A stretch of DNA of 64,000 nucleotides from Olsenella sp. Marseille-P4559 (lineage in GTDB: Bacteria > Actinomycetota > Coriobacteriia > Coriobacteriales > Atopobiaceae): NCBI RefSeq assembly GCF_900605015.1, contig NZ_LR027573.1:761135-825134 (forward strand), read 5' to 3'. The number at the start of each line of letters is the position of its first letter. Positions within the stretch are counted from its first letter, which is position 1. Of the stretch, positions 46,481 to 55,183 are shown one piece after another. The notes below the pieces were generated by a model. The model was given only the letters and a program-made list of their open reading frames with translations, searched no databases and was not told where the DNA came from. A program made the translations under genes and the position numbers.

Positions 46481-46848
46481 TGCCAGCCACCTCTTCCCTC
46501 GTCCGTCTCGCGCACGGCACGCATGTAGGCCTCCTCCTCCGCATCCATGTGGCTTCTGACCGTGCGCAGCTCATGCTCCAAGCTCTCCTGCGTCTCTTCC
46601 TCCGCGTGGCCAAGACGCTGGACTCCCCGCAAAATCTCATCGGACATCTGGAAAACCAGCGCGTTGCCCTCCGGAAATGCGGCAGCGTCTGCCGCCTCTA
46701 TCGCACCCGCAGCCATGCGCAAGGCACCCATGGCATCTTGCACGTCTCGCTCGCTCTGGCCAAGCGAGCTCTCACGCTCCTCCAGCCTGAGCATGGTTTG
46801 CTCGTGTCCCCGACGAAGCTCGTCAAGCCTGTCATCGGATACGCTCAT
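46477..46848 (-). CDS. small helical LXG-associated protein (DUF3958/DUF5082-like)
   Basis: 123 residues, almost entirely charged and helical (ELRRGHEQTMLRLEERESSL, then VQRLGHAEEETQESLEHELR), with coiled-coil character and no signal peptide. Size, composition and position directly before an LXG gene match the small alpha-helical chaperones that help export LXG effectors. Both ends overlap neighbours by ATGA, so its translation is coupled to both. The frame is open further upstream but only the start at 46848 creates this overlap. Confidence 0.7.
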   Translation of the reverse strand: MSVSDDRLDELRRGHEQTMLRLEERESSLGQSERDVQDAMGALRMAAGAIEAADAAAFPEGNALVFQMSDEILRGVQRLGHAEEETQESLEHELRTVRSHMDAEEEAYMRAVRETDEGRGGWQ

Positions 46849-47147
46849 GACGAGACTCCCGAGATGCCGCTCTCGAGCATTCTCGCGATATCCGCATCTG
46901 CCTCTTGGAAGGAGAGCCCCATCTGGCCGATGGCCTGCGCGTCTGCCTTGACGGCCGCCACGTACGCGGCGGCCGCCGAGGCGTAGCCTTGCCATGCGCT
47001 GTCGCATTGCGCCGGCGGCGTGCCGTCGGAGTCCTCCGCGCAACTCGAGAACTTGGCATCACCGTACGAGCCAACGCTGGTTTCCAGGCCCGTTGCGTCG
47101 GCAAGGGTCTGTGCAACATTCGAGACTATCGAACCCACGTCTGCCAT
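46845..47147 (-). CDS. small WXG100-like LXG-associated protein (DUF3130-like)
   Basis: 100 residues, the size of WXG100/DUF3130 proteins. An N-terminal variable stretch with two Cys is followed by CDSAWQGYASAAAAYVAAVK, where W and G fall in the position of a WxG turn, and a second helix ending GLSFQEADADIARMLE. GGGGGAGAGACC precedes the start at 47147. It is the first gene of the four-gene cassette and probably the secretion partner of the LXG effector. The ATP-driven secretion machinery (EssC-like) is not in this window. Confidence 0.7.
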   Translation of the reverse strand: MADVGSIVSNVAQTLADATGLETSVGSYGDAKFSSCAEDSDGTPPAQCDSAWQGYASAAAAYVAAVKADAQAIGQMGLSFQEADADIARMLESGISGVSS

Positions 47148-47486
47148 GGTCTCTCCCCCGGTATCGGGTGTACGCGACGCACATCGCTCGGTCAAGCTCT
47201 GTGGCAGTTTCCTTATGACAGCATTCTTTTCACATGTCGACTGGCTTGTCAAGCAGCAAGACTGGATGGCGAGTACGTACAGGGCATAGGCTGGCCAGAC
47301 CGACGTCGGAGAGGGGCCGCGGGGTGCTCAAGATCCATCTGATGCCTCTTCTGGGCACCCGATTCGCATCTAGCATGTGCCTGCACGGCATTGAGTAGCC
47401 TACAATGGAGCGCACAGCATGCTGGAGATAATGCCATACCTACAGAAGAGGTGCATGACAGCATGAGCCATGGCAAGGAGTCCGTA

Positions 47487-49007
47487 ATGACATGGGACCG
47501 TCTTCTCTCTGAGGACGGACGTGACGTTCGTCCCAAGGGCGCAGAGGGAAAGTGGCGCGAGATGATCAAGCTGTCACAGCCAGAGAATGACTACCAGCAT
47601 GTTGTCACCTCGTCCATCGTGCGAGCCCTCCAGGACAAGACCCAGATGTTCTCCATGGACAACTCGGCGCAGGTGCGCACGAGGCTGACGCACTCCATCG
47701 AGGTTGACGCCATCGCACGGAGGCTCATCCCAGCGGTCTTGAACATTCTCAAGGACTATCAGGACACGGGCAAGTATAAGAAAGGCCATTTTCTCAAGCA
47801 ATACTTCATCGACGATGGTGACAACGACGGCTACAAGAGAATCGATGCCATGCAGCGAACGCTTGAGACCGCAGGCCTCCTGCATGACCTGGGCAATCCG
47901 CCCTTTGGCCATGAAGGCGAAAGGTGCCTCTCGGAACGGATCAGGAAATGGTGTAGCGATCACGCAGGGCTGCTCACCCCTGATGAGATCAAGAACCTGG
48001 GCAACGTCGAGGGCAATTCGCAGGCGCTCCGCTTTCTCATACATCCCAACCCGGCGATGGACATCGCACTCGCAAACCCGACCTATGCGCTGTTGGCAAC
48101 GATGACCAAATACACGGTGAGTAGCAAGGACTGGACTGAGGAATACAAAGGCAGCGAGGTGGTCTGGAGACACAAGCCGGGGCATTACCTCAGCGAGCAC
48201 GAGGCGTGCGAGGACATGGGCACGAAGCTTGGCCTCATCCGGAGCGTGGATGGACCGCACGAGTATTGCCGCCATCCCCTGGCCTACCTCCTAGAGGCTT
48301 CCGATGACATCGCCTACCTCACGGCCGACCTCGAAGACGCGTATGCGATGGGGCTCGTCAAAGACGAGCACATAGCCGACATGTGGCAGCAGCTCAAACC
48401 AGACTACGAGCGTAACAAAGCCGAGGGGAAACCTCGGCTGAATGGGTGCATGGAAAACGTGAAAGAGTTGACTGACAAGCTGGGCACGTATGGTGATGAT
48501 GACTTTGACGGGAAGCTCCTCTATATTCACCAGTGGATCTTCCAGATGAGAGACTCGCTGGTCTATAGTGCCGCCCAGGCGTTCAGCTACCATCTCGACG
48601 AGATCATAGGGGGCAGCTATCGCAGCGAGCTTCTGGAGACCTCAGAGCTATCCAGGCACGTGGTAGAGGTCCTGCATGACGTCATGGAAAGAAACGTCTA
48701 TAAGAACACCGAAATCGTCAGGCAGCGTGAGAGGGGGACACATGCCCTGGGGCTCATATTTGAGCGGTTTACCAGCTGCGTTGACGATAGCACGGGTGAG
48801 GCCAGGCTGACCGAGGGCACGCACATTCCGTGTACGCTCAAATCCTATCTCGATAACACCAGGAAGGGCGCAGACCTTGACGATGGTCTTTCACCTGCCT
48901 ACCATACCCTGCGCACGGTACTCGACTACCTCTGCTCGCTGACAGACAGGCGGGTACTCGAGCTGTACGATGCCTACCAGGCCTACGACAAGGTGGAGAC
49001 CTTGTAG
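47487..49007 (+). CDS. dgt: deoxyguanosinetriphosphate triphosphohydrolase
   Basis: 506 residues, close to the E. coli Dgt length (505). The HD-domain motifs are in order: VRTRLTHSIEVDAIARRL (His), AGLLHDLGNPPFGHEGERCL (His-Asp), then YLLEASDDIAYLTADLEDA (Asp). These bind a metal and release tripolyphosphate from dGTP. Regions such as EGNSQALRFLIHPN are typical of the family. AAGGAG precedes the ATG at 47487; earlier in-frame ATGs lack that. dGTPases tune nucleotide pools and can starve replicating phage. Promoter region 47148-47486 contains no other gene. Confidence 0.93.
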   Translation: MTWDRLLSEDGRDVRPKGAEGKWREMIKLSQPENDYQHVVTSSIVRALQDKTQMFSMDNSAQVRTRLTHSIEVDAIARRLIPAVLNILKDYQDTGKYKKGHFLKQYFIDDGDNDGYKRIDAMQRTLETAGLLHDLGNPPFGHEGERCLSERIRKWCSDHAGLLTPDEIKNLGNVEGNSQALRFLIHPNPAMDIALANPTYALLATMTKYTVSSKDWTEEYKGSEVVWRHKPGHYLSEHEACEDMGTKLGLIRSVDGPHEYCRHPLAYLLEASDDIAYLTADLEDAYAMGLVKDEHIADMWQQLKPDYERNKAEGKPRLNGCMENVKELTDKLGTYGDDDFDGKLLYIHQWIFQMRDSLVYSAAQAFSYHLDEIIGGSYRSELLETSELSRHVVEVLHDVMERNVYKNTEIVRQRERGTHALGLIFERFTSCVDDSTGEARLTEGTHIPCTLKSYLDNTRKGADLDDGLSPAYHTLRTVLDYLCSLTDRRVLELYDAYQAYDKVETL

Positions 49008-49087
49008 CGACAGGTTGCAGTTGTCTTATAGAACAGACCGTCACGAAGCGTCTTGACCCGAAGTTTATTCCCACTCGATAGTCACTA

Positions 49088-49196
49088 CTTGGGGACACCG
49101 GCTAAAGTGCGCGTTTTTCGTCGTCTCGCGCGACGTTTGCCCAGTTGGCGATCTCCCGAAATGCCTTAAAAGCGCACTTTATCCGGTATCCCCAAG
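49088..49196. mobile_element. 109-bp palindromic MITE candidate with TA target duplication
   Basis: Ends CTTGGGGA and TCCCCAAG begin inverted repeats of about 30 bases with two or three mismatches (left 49088-49118, right to 49196). TA flanks both sides (49086-49087 and 49197-49198), the target duplication of IS630/Tc1-mariner elements. The element is too short to code. A similar core (AAAAGTGCACTCC) appears near 49270. The 49008-49318 interval holds no gene. It may instead be a long regulatory hairpin. Confidence 0.55.
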
Positions 49197-49318
49197 TAAC
49201 GGCTGCCCTTGCCGCGCGTGAACGCCACCCCCTCACACACCGCGCGCTCTATGCCTCAATTAGGTATTTCAAAAGTGCACTCCCCGTGCGCCCGACACCC
49301 GTCATGCCCATCTCCGCA

Positions 49319-49976
49319 TCATCCCTCGCCTAGAAATTGCATCGCTGTCTTGCAAAATCCTTCGGGGTGAACTACCACCAGCTGCGCGTGCGCGTACCCC
49401 TTCAGCTCCCGGAAGCGTGTCTGCGAAAACGTCTTCCTCACGCAGTCGATGTCGGCCCTTCTCGCCTTTGTTTCGCTGGTTCCATACCAGTACTCGATTT
49501 CCGTATCCAGGCGCGGAATCGGATTCGGCATCTCGTAGTTGTTTGCAGACCAGAAGACGTTGTAGTTCGTTCTCGCGGAAAAGTGATGCTTCTCAAAGTC
49601 GTAGACCCGTCTGTAGAAGTCCTCCTGCTCCCAGCCATCCTGTGTCCACTGGCTTGGTGGGCTCACCTTTCTTATCATGCCCATGTTCATGGTGCCGAAG
49701 AGGACCAGGCAGAAGATACATGGCCGTAGCACCACCCATGGATACCCCATAGAGGGCGTCGAGGCGACGGACGCCATGCGTCCTCAGGTAAGCAACCGCC
49801 TTCTTTGCATAGTCCTCCACACTGATGAAGGTCATGTCCCCAGAAGGGTCATGCCCGTCCGCTGCGGCAAGGCAGATATTAGTGTCCGGCCAAGGCCCTT
49901 GCCGGCGCTTCGAACACCCAAGCCGGTTCGGCCGCACACTGGAACATCGACAGGGTCTTTGCATGCTCTTGTCCAA
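49319..49976 (-). pseudogene. alpha/beta hydrolase, frameshifted
   Basis: The N-terminal part, in the frame ending 49593, reads AAADGHDPSGDMTFISVEDY, then VRRLDALYGVSMGGATAMYL with the nucleophile elbow GVSMGG. The C-terminal part, in the frame ending 49319, reads RADIDCVRKTFSQTRFREL, then YAHAQLVVVHPEGFCKTAMQFL with a catalytic-type His. A shift near 49680-49690 separates the two, and the N-terminus upstream of ADGHDP is also degraded. No usable start is evident. Confidence 0.65.
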
Positions 49977-50159
49977 ACTCGCAAACCCTCATCTTGGCTC
50001 CATCATGAATCATATTTGATACGACTAACTTTAGGCGTCACGGCGCTGCCGTGCTGCCTCACCACCACCCCCCAAGCGTCAAATGTCCTCGCGATGCGGC
50101 AGGGGAAACGTCAAAGCACCTGTGCCAAGAAGCCCAAGAGTAGGCATACCGGCAGCCCC

Positions 50160-50513
50160 TCACTGTCGTAGAGCCCCGCGCCCCACCTCCACATGGCCAG
50201 AATTGTCGGCGCAAGCCTCTCGCCTCGTACGGGTGAGAGAGTACTTCACCTTGGGCGGTACCTGGGGATACATCTCGAGGTGCATGATGTCGTCAGCCTC
50301 CAGCTCCTTGAGCTGCTGCGAGAGCATTTTTGGGCTTGCCCTTGGCACACGACACGCTAGCTCCGAGTAGCGCAGCATCCTTCCCACCAGCCTAAAGCAG
50401 ATGAGCACCTTATACTTTCCGCCCAAAACCGTCATGACCGTCCCCACGGGGCACTCAAGCGAGGCGAGCTGGTCTCCGTTCACATCGGGCGCGCGGCATG
50501 CGGACGGAAGCAA
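50160..50513 (-). CDS. HxlR family transcriptional regulator
   Basis: 117 residues. LECPVGTVMTVLGGKYKVLI carries the N-terminal Cys typical of redox- or aldehyde-sensing HxlR proteins. LRYSELACRVPRASPKMLSQ and LKELEADDIMHLEMYPQVPP followed by KVKYSLT form the winged helix. After SLT the usual ending is replaced by a basic, unrelated tail, suggesting a one-base shift near 50232. The DNA-binding part is complete, so it may still work. Neighbouring genes are remnants and give no clue to its target. Confidence 0.75.
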   Translation of the reverse strand: MLPSACRAPDVNGDQLASLECPVGTVMTVLGGKYKVLICFRLVGRMLRYSELACRVPRASPKMLSQQLKELEADDIMHLEMYPQVPPKVKYSLTRTRREACADNSGHVEVGRGALRQ

Positions 50514-50644
50514 GAGAATGAGTGGGATCTAGGACGACCAGGGTTTCGCGCGGGACGTCGATGACGCCCCTGACCCTCTTGCTGCGTGAGGCCTTCTTGA
50601 CCTTCTCGCAACGTGAGGCCCCATGATGTCTGCGGAGGTGCGAG

Positions 50645-50860
50645 ATGGACGAGACGAGACCGACGGGAAAGCGCTACAGCGTGGGGCAATTGGCCCAGAT
50701 GGCAGGCGTGAGTGCACGCACGCTTCGCCATTACGAGGACATGGGGCTCCTCGAGCCCGCCCGGGCGGAGAACGGGCACCCGCAGGTACGGACCTGGCGA
50801 CGCGAGGCTCCTGTCGCAAACGCTCGCAATGTGCACCTGCAACCCGCCCCCATATCTGTA
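50645..50860 (+). pseudogene. MerR-family regulator N-terminal remnant
   Basis: MDETRPTGKRYSVGQLAQMA, then GVSARTLRHYEDMGLLEPAR is the MerR winged helix with its RTLRHYE signature, preceded by GGAGGTGCG. After EPARAENGH a one-base shift occurs near 50785: the next frame continues YGPGDARLLSQTLAMC and stops near 50860. Effector domain absent. Confidence 0.75.
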
Positions 50861-50875
50861 GCGCTCAGAAATTAG

Positions 50876-51216
50876 GTTGGCGTACCGGACGACCCGTCGA
50901 GCAGAGAGTCCACCGGGTCAAAGCCCAGCTTTCTGCAAAGGACCGTAGCCCCCTTCTGGGTCGGCACAATCTGCCAATTCCTGTCGGACGTCCTGCAGGC
51001 CTCGACCCTCCCAACGCCTCGAAAAGCGCGCTGTCCTCGAGATGGGTGGCACTCACCCTCGGGGTGATCGCGTGCGGCCGTCGCAGGCCAGCGCGTCGTC
51101 ACTGCGGGATCGGCCGGCTCCCTCCTGTGAGCCAGGCTGACCATCGAGGAACTCGGGCTGTACCCCCGCGAGGAAAGCTAGACCACGGAACGGAACCAAA
51201 AAACAGGACGCAGGCC
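50876..51216. other. intergenic region with decayed sequence
   Basis: About 340 bases after the MerR remnant. A minus-strand frame reads NWQIVPTQKGATVLCRKLGF around 50900-50960 and looks protein-like, but it has no start or recognisable family and may be a C-terminal scrap. Nothing else is supportable. Confidence 0.35.
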
Positions 51217-51888
51217 CTAGGGTCGCACGGCAAGGGGCTTTGTCCACTCGAGGGAGTAGCGCCAGTAAAGACGCCTCCTGACAAGTGAGCCGGGGAGTCG
51301 CTCGCCTGCAACGGCGCGAATCTCGTCCAGGGACTCACGGGGCCGGGCAACCCTCATCCCCCGGTAGGTACCCTCGCGGTGGAGCCATCCGGACACCCTC
51401 GCGGGGACGACCATGAGAGCGGAGAGCAGCCAGTCCGCAATGGTCTTGTTCGCTGACAGTCCGACGACGAGCAGCCTGCCGCCGGGCCGCAGCAGCTCCG
51501 CCATCCGAACGAGCGCCGTCTCGAGCGGCATGTGGTGCAGGCACGCGACGCAGGTTATGGTATCGAATTCCTCCGGGGCAAAATCCTGGGCAGCCATGAA
51601 ATCGCCGCAGATGACGGTGCCGCTGCCTGCGACCCTGCCGGCGGCCGTCCGCGCGGCGGCGGGGTCCGCCTCCACCCCCACGACGTGCCTGCAGACTCCG
51701 GCCAGAAGCTCCAGGAGCGCCCCATCCCCGCAACCCACGTCGAGGGCAACTCCGCCCCTCAGTGCGGCGTCCGAGACCAGCTCGGGGTAGTACGCGGAGT
51801 TGTGGTTCCAGCGGCAGCCGGCACTCGCCGTCCGCCTCGATGATATGTGCGCTCGCCCGCCCATGCCTCCTCGATCCCGCCGGGCCAT
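51217..51888 (-). CDS. class I SAM-dependent methyltransferase
   Basis: 223 residues from the chosen start. GGVALDVGCGDGALLELLAG (motif I), VVGVEADPAAARTAA (motif II), EEFDTITCVACLHHMPLETA (motif IV) and LLRPGGRLLVVGL complete the fold. Starts at 51933, 51888 and 51864 are all possible; none has a well-spaced ribosome-binding site (GAGGAGG lies too close to 51864). Substrate unknown, probably a small molecule. It appears intact. Confidence 0.8.
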   Translation of the reverse strand: MARRDRGGMGGRAHISSRRTASAGCRWNHNSAYYPELVSDAALRGGVALDVGCGDGALLELLAGVCRHVVGVEADPAAARTAAGRVAGSGTVICGDFMAAQDFAPEEFDTITCVACLHHMPLETALVRMAELLRPGGRLLVVGLSANKTIADWLLSALMVVPARVSGWLHREGTYRGMRVARPRESLDEIRAVAGERLPGSLVRRRLYWRYSLEWTKPLAVRP

Positions 51889-52054
51889 GACTGCCACGAG
51901 ACAGATATGTAGATAGTTGATGTTTACCATCACGCTGCTCTGCCTAATACTATCTCGTTCGTCTCGTACCGTACCGTAAGAATCATTTCCGGATCAGGGG
52001 GGCTGAGCAATCTATGGACGAAATGGGGACGTGGAACTCTCCCCTGAAACGCCC

Positions 52055-52520
52055 CTAGCGCTCCGGCAGGTACCTCTCAACCTCATCGGGAGTCAACCTC
52101 CGCACCTGCGTGCCCGCATACTCCCTGTACTCGTCGACGATGAAGGCGGGAGACAGGGACGCGCGCCTTGCCCCTGTTCCTCCTCAGGTAGAGTCGCAGG
52201 TCCTCGGCATCGGCGAAGATCTTGTATGAGAGCCTGCCGCTCTCGCTTCTCATCTCGTAGATGCCGCATGGCCTCTTCATGCTGTAGTCGGCGGTGCGCA
52301 GGTACAGCTTCGCAATCTCCAACGATTTGAAGGGAAAGTTCCATCGCTGCAGCCCGCGCTTAGGGTTGTGCTCGATGCAGATGCATCTGCCGCAGGTGCC
52401 GCAGATGTACTGCATGTGGTTCTCCAAGCAGTCCTGCGGGTTCAGCAGCGGGGTCGCCCTGCTTTCGTCCGCATAGCACTCCACGCACATCTGGGTGGCC
52501 TCCCCTCGGCTCCTCCCCAT
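52055..52520 (-). pseudogene. uncharacterised Cys-rich protein, frameshift near the C-terminus
   Basis: MCVECYADESRATPLLNPQD, then NHMQYICGTCGRCICIEHNP contains two or more CxxC pairs, probably binding zinc; KRGLQRWNFPFKSLEIAKLY and YKIFADAEDLRLYLRRNRGK follow. This pattern recurs in a conserved hypothetical family of Firmicutes and Coriobacteria whose function I do not know. Near 52165 the frame shifts: the conserved ending SPAFIVDEYREYAGTQVRRL lies in another frame and stops at 52055. The zinc-binding part is unaffected. Confidence 0.6.
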
Positions 52521-52647
52521 GCACCGCCCATCGCGTCTCCATCAGCTTGCGTGAATAAACTGTCCCGTCAACAGCCGCCATAGGGTTGGAGCACAGCGTT
52601 CGTCAGATAGGCCTGGCAATTTCGCAAAGGCCGTCAACAGCGCCTGC

Positions 52648-53193
52648 CTACGGCCGGGAGGCGTCCCACTCGTTCCTCGTGATGCAGGTGAGGTGCTCGG
52701 TCCTGAGGAGACCCTCAATCTAGCAGGGGACGTTCTCCGCCGTGTGGTGGCAGCGGAAGCCGCACTTCTCCTGCACGTGTCTCGACTTATCGTTGCCGTC
52801 GAAGTACCCGCACCACATCCTCTCGAGCCCAAGATCCTCGAAGCCGTGGCGCATGATCTCGCGCGTGGCCTCAGGGATGAGCCCCCGCCCCCAGTACGGG
52901 ACGCCGATCCAGTAGCCAATCTCTCCCTCGGTGTCCGGGATGTCGATGTTGCTCGCCCCGCCAACCATGAGCCCGATGCTGCCGACCGGGCGTCCCGCCT
53001 CCTTGAGGACCACGGCGTAGCTCTCCGGCACGGAAAGCACGTTGCGTATGACCTCACGGCTGTCCTCCACGCTCGTGTGGACAGGCCAGCCCGCGATGGG
53101 GCCCACGTCGGGATGGCTCGCGTACCGGTACAGGTCCTCCGCATCCCCCTCGTCCCATGGCCTGAGGAGGAGCCTTTCGGTCTCGAACGTCAT
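52648..53193 (-). pseudogene. GNAT acetyltransferase paralogue with in-frame TAG
   Basis: Nearly the same protein as the one at 24071-24616: [59 protein letters not shown]. After ENVPC a TAG (52720-52722) replaces the Gln codon of the paralogue; the frame then continues IEGLLRTEHLTCITRNEWDA to a second stop at 52648. The truncated 157-residue product keeps the acetyl-CoA loop but loses the last strand. A CAG-to-TAG change is a single transition. Confidence 0.8.
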
Positions 53194-53286
53194 ATCGGCC
53201 TTCCGCCGGATCGTCTGCTCGGGCGATTGTAACTCGCGGAGTGGGGAGCGGATTCTTGACCACTCTCCTATGCGAGCAGCACCAGC

Positions 53287-53910
53287 TCATTGCACGAGAA
53301 ACCTGAACGCCAGCTTGTGGACCTGCCTTGCCTCCCTCGAGGCCAGGTCCCATGTGGCAAGCTCCGCACCGACCAGGTCGGGGTATCTCTTGCTGATATC
53401 CCTCAAGGCGTTGCCAACGGACCTCCTGACGTAGTCGCTCGCATCCTCCCTGAGCGCGGAGAGCCTGCGCACGGCCTCCTCGGGGCGGTCTTTGAAGTAG
53501 TCCCTTCCCGTCCAGACTCTCAGGCCCTCCGTCACTGCGCGCCTCACGTTGGGCTCGTCCGATGACAGCCACTCGTCGATCACGGGTAGGGCGCGCTCGT
53601 AGCCCACGTCGTGGCAGTATCGGTCAAAGGACTTGACCAATATCTCCTGAACCCTCCAGTCCCCATCGCGGGAGGCCACGCCTCTGAGGGCATGCAGGGC
53701 TTGCCCGTCTCCTGCCGCAAGGTAGCCGAGCAGGAACACCCCGTACATCCTCACCTGCACGGTCTTCGACCCACCTGCCTCGGCGGCCAGCTCGGCGACG
53801 GTCCGGGCATCGTGGGACGCGAAGTCATCGAGGGCGCACCTCTCGATCTCCTTGAAACCATGCTCAACCTTTGCGAGCCCGACTGCGAGCTCTTCGATCC
53901 TGGGGTTCAT
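53287..53910 (-). CDS. HEAT-repeat protein, AlkD-like DNA alkylation repair family
   Basis: 207 residues, all helical. Repeated helical pairs such as VQVRMYGVFLLGYLAAGDGQ, DWRVQEILVKSFDRYCHDVG, NVRRAVTEGLRVWTGRDYFK and YVRRSVGNALRDISKRYPDL are HEAT-like and resemble the DNA alkylation repair (AlkC/AlkD) family, which removes positively charged alkylated bases. WTGRDYFKDRPEEAV and VRRSVGNALRDISK are characteristic. GGAGGG precedes the start at 53910 by eight bases. It follows the alpha/beta hydrolase gene by 23 bases. Confidence 0.8.
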   Translation of the reverse strand: MNPRIEELAVGLAKVEHGFKEIERCALDDFASHDARTVAELAAEAGGSKTVQVRMYGVFLLGYLAAGDGQALHALRGVASRDGDWRVQEILVKSFDRYCHDVGYERALPVIDEWLSSDEPNVRRAVTEGLRVWTGRDYFKDRPEEAVRRLSALREDASDYVRRSVGNALRDISKRYPDLVGAELATWDLASREARQVHKLAFRFLVQ

Positions 53911-53933
53911 TCTGATTCCCTCCCCCTGCAGCG

Positions 53934-54860
53934 TCAGCAAAGGCCGTGCCCGGCGGCGAAGCCCCCGATTGCCCGCACGAACGCGCGCGACCTGAACGCG
54001 TGGATGACGCGTTTGGCGGGCATCCTCACGTAGCCCGCATGCGGCACGAGCTCCGCGATGCGCCGCGCATCGTCGTCGTCCATGGCTCCCACCAGGCCGT
54101 ACCTCTCGTAGCGGCGCCAGTCCGCGTGCATCACCGGCAGGGGGACGCCCACCTGCCGCAGGGCGGCATCGTGGCCGAAGCCCTCGCGGGCGCGCCCGTC
54201 GACGAACGCCCGCGCGAAGTCGGGGCCGGAGGTCTTGAGCGACTGGAACTGCCGCTTCAGGACCTCCGGGAGGTGCCACTGGCCGAGCGCCACGGGGCTG
54301 CGGGGGCGGCGCCGCCCGGTCTGCCCGGGCTCCCTGGAGACGAACGCCGCGAACCGGTCCGGCACCCCCTTGGCGCGCGCATCGGACACCGGCATGACCT
54401 GCCCCCCGAGGTAGTCGGCCAGGCCGCGGCCGCCGACGTCGCCGATGGCCCCCACGAGGCGTTCGAGGCCCTCGCAGGTGAACCTGCCGCGCCCCTCGAA
54501 GCGGGGCATCTCGACGCAGAAGGCCGGGGCGTCCCCCAGCACCAGCGCCCTTGCCCGGCGCGCGGCGCGGCTGGCGCGCCACAGGCCCATGATGCCGCCC
54601 GACGAGTTGCCGGAGGCGATCGCCGGCCCGCGCACGACGCCCTCGACGAGCTCCGCAGCGTCGCCGCCCACCGAGCTCCAGGCGCAGCCCCCCGGCGCCC
54701 AGCTGCTCCGCCCGTGGCCGCGGACCTCGATTGCGAGCACGCGGAACGACCGGGACGGCGGGGCGAGCGCCTTCTCGTAGGCCTGCCATATGCCCACCTG
54801 GGCGGGGACGGGCACGAGCGGCGCGCCGTTGTCGGGCCCCTCCACGTGGTTCATGCCCAT
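53934..54860 (-). CDS. alpha/beta hydrolase
   Basis: 308 residues from the chosen start (MGMNHVEGPDNGAPLVPVP). FRVLAIEVRGHGRSSWAPGG, ASGNSSGGIMGLWRAS (nucleophile elbow GNSSGG), VPLPVMHADWRRYERYGLVG (acid region) and KRVIHAFRSRAFVRA (catalytic His) are in the normal order. No good ribosome-binding site precedes either 54860 or the longer frame from 55004. Some positions that are usually conserved, such as the LVLIPGQ oxyanion strand, are altered (LVPVPAQ). Likely co-transcribed with the HEAT-repeat gene. Confidence 0.75.
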   Translation of the reverse strand: MGMNHVEGPDNGAPLVPVPAQVGIWQAYEKALAPPSRSFRVLAIEVRGHGRSSWAPGGCAWSSVGGDAAELVEGVVRGPAIASGNSSGGIMGLWRASRAARRARALVLGDAPAFCVEMPRFEGRGRFTCEGLERLVGAIGDVGGRGLADYLGGQVMPVSDARAKGVPDRFAAFVSREPGQTGRRRPRSPVALGQWHLPEVLKRQFQSLKTSGPDFARAFVDGRAREGFGHDAALRQVGVPLPVMHADWRRYERYGLVGAMDDDDARRIAELVPHAGYVRMPAKRVIHAFRSRAFVRAIGGFAAGHGLC

Positions 54861-55039
54861 GTGGGACAGGGGGCGCTCGCCTGCCCGAAGCCCGCGCGCC
54901 TGAGGCCCCGCCGACGTCGGAGGGGCTTCCGCCCTCGTGGGGGTTGCGGTGTGCGACAGTCGCCTCCATGGGGGGATGGCAGCAAGGGAGCCGCACCGCG
55001 TCATCCCTCCGGGGCGCTCGGCCTCGCTGCCTTGCCTCG

Positions 55040-55123
55040 TTACTCGAGCAGATGCTTGCGTATCTGCTTAAGGAAGTTCTTCTTGAACGACGTGCTGCCG
55101 CCGAAGAAGGCCTCGTCGGTGGA
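55040..55123 (-). other. short protein-like C-terminal scrap
   Basis: A minus-strand frame ends STDEAFFGGSTSFKKNFLKQ, then IRKHLLE and TAA at 55040. It looks like the end of a real protein, but nothing upstream continues it. Family unknown; it fills the gap between the hydrolase and DUF4143 genes. Confidence 0.3.
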
Positions 55124-55183
55124 CGTCACCTCTTTGTGCCCACTTGGTCGTGCTCGCCGCAGAGTTCCTCGATTCCATGTTCG

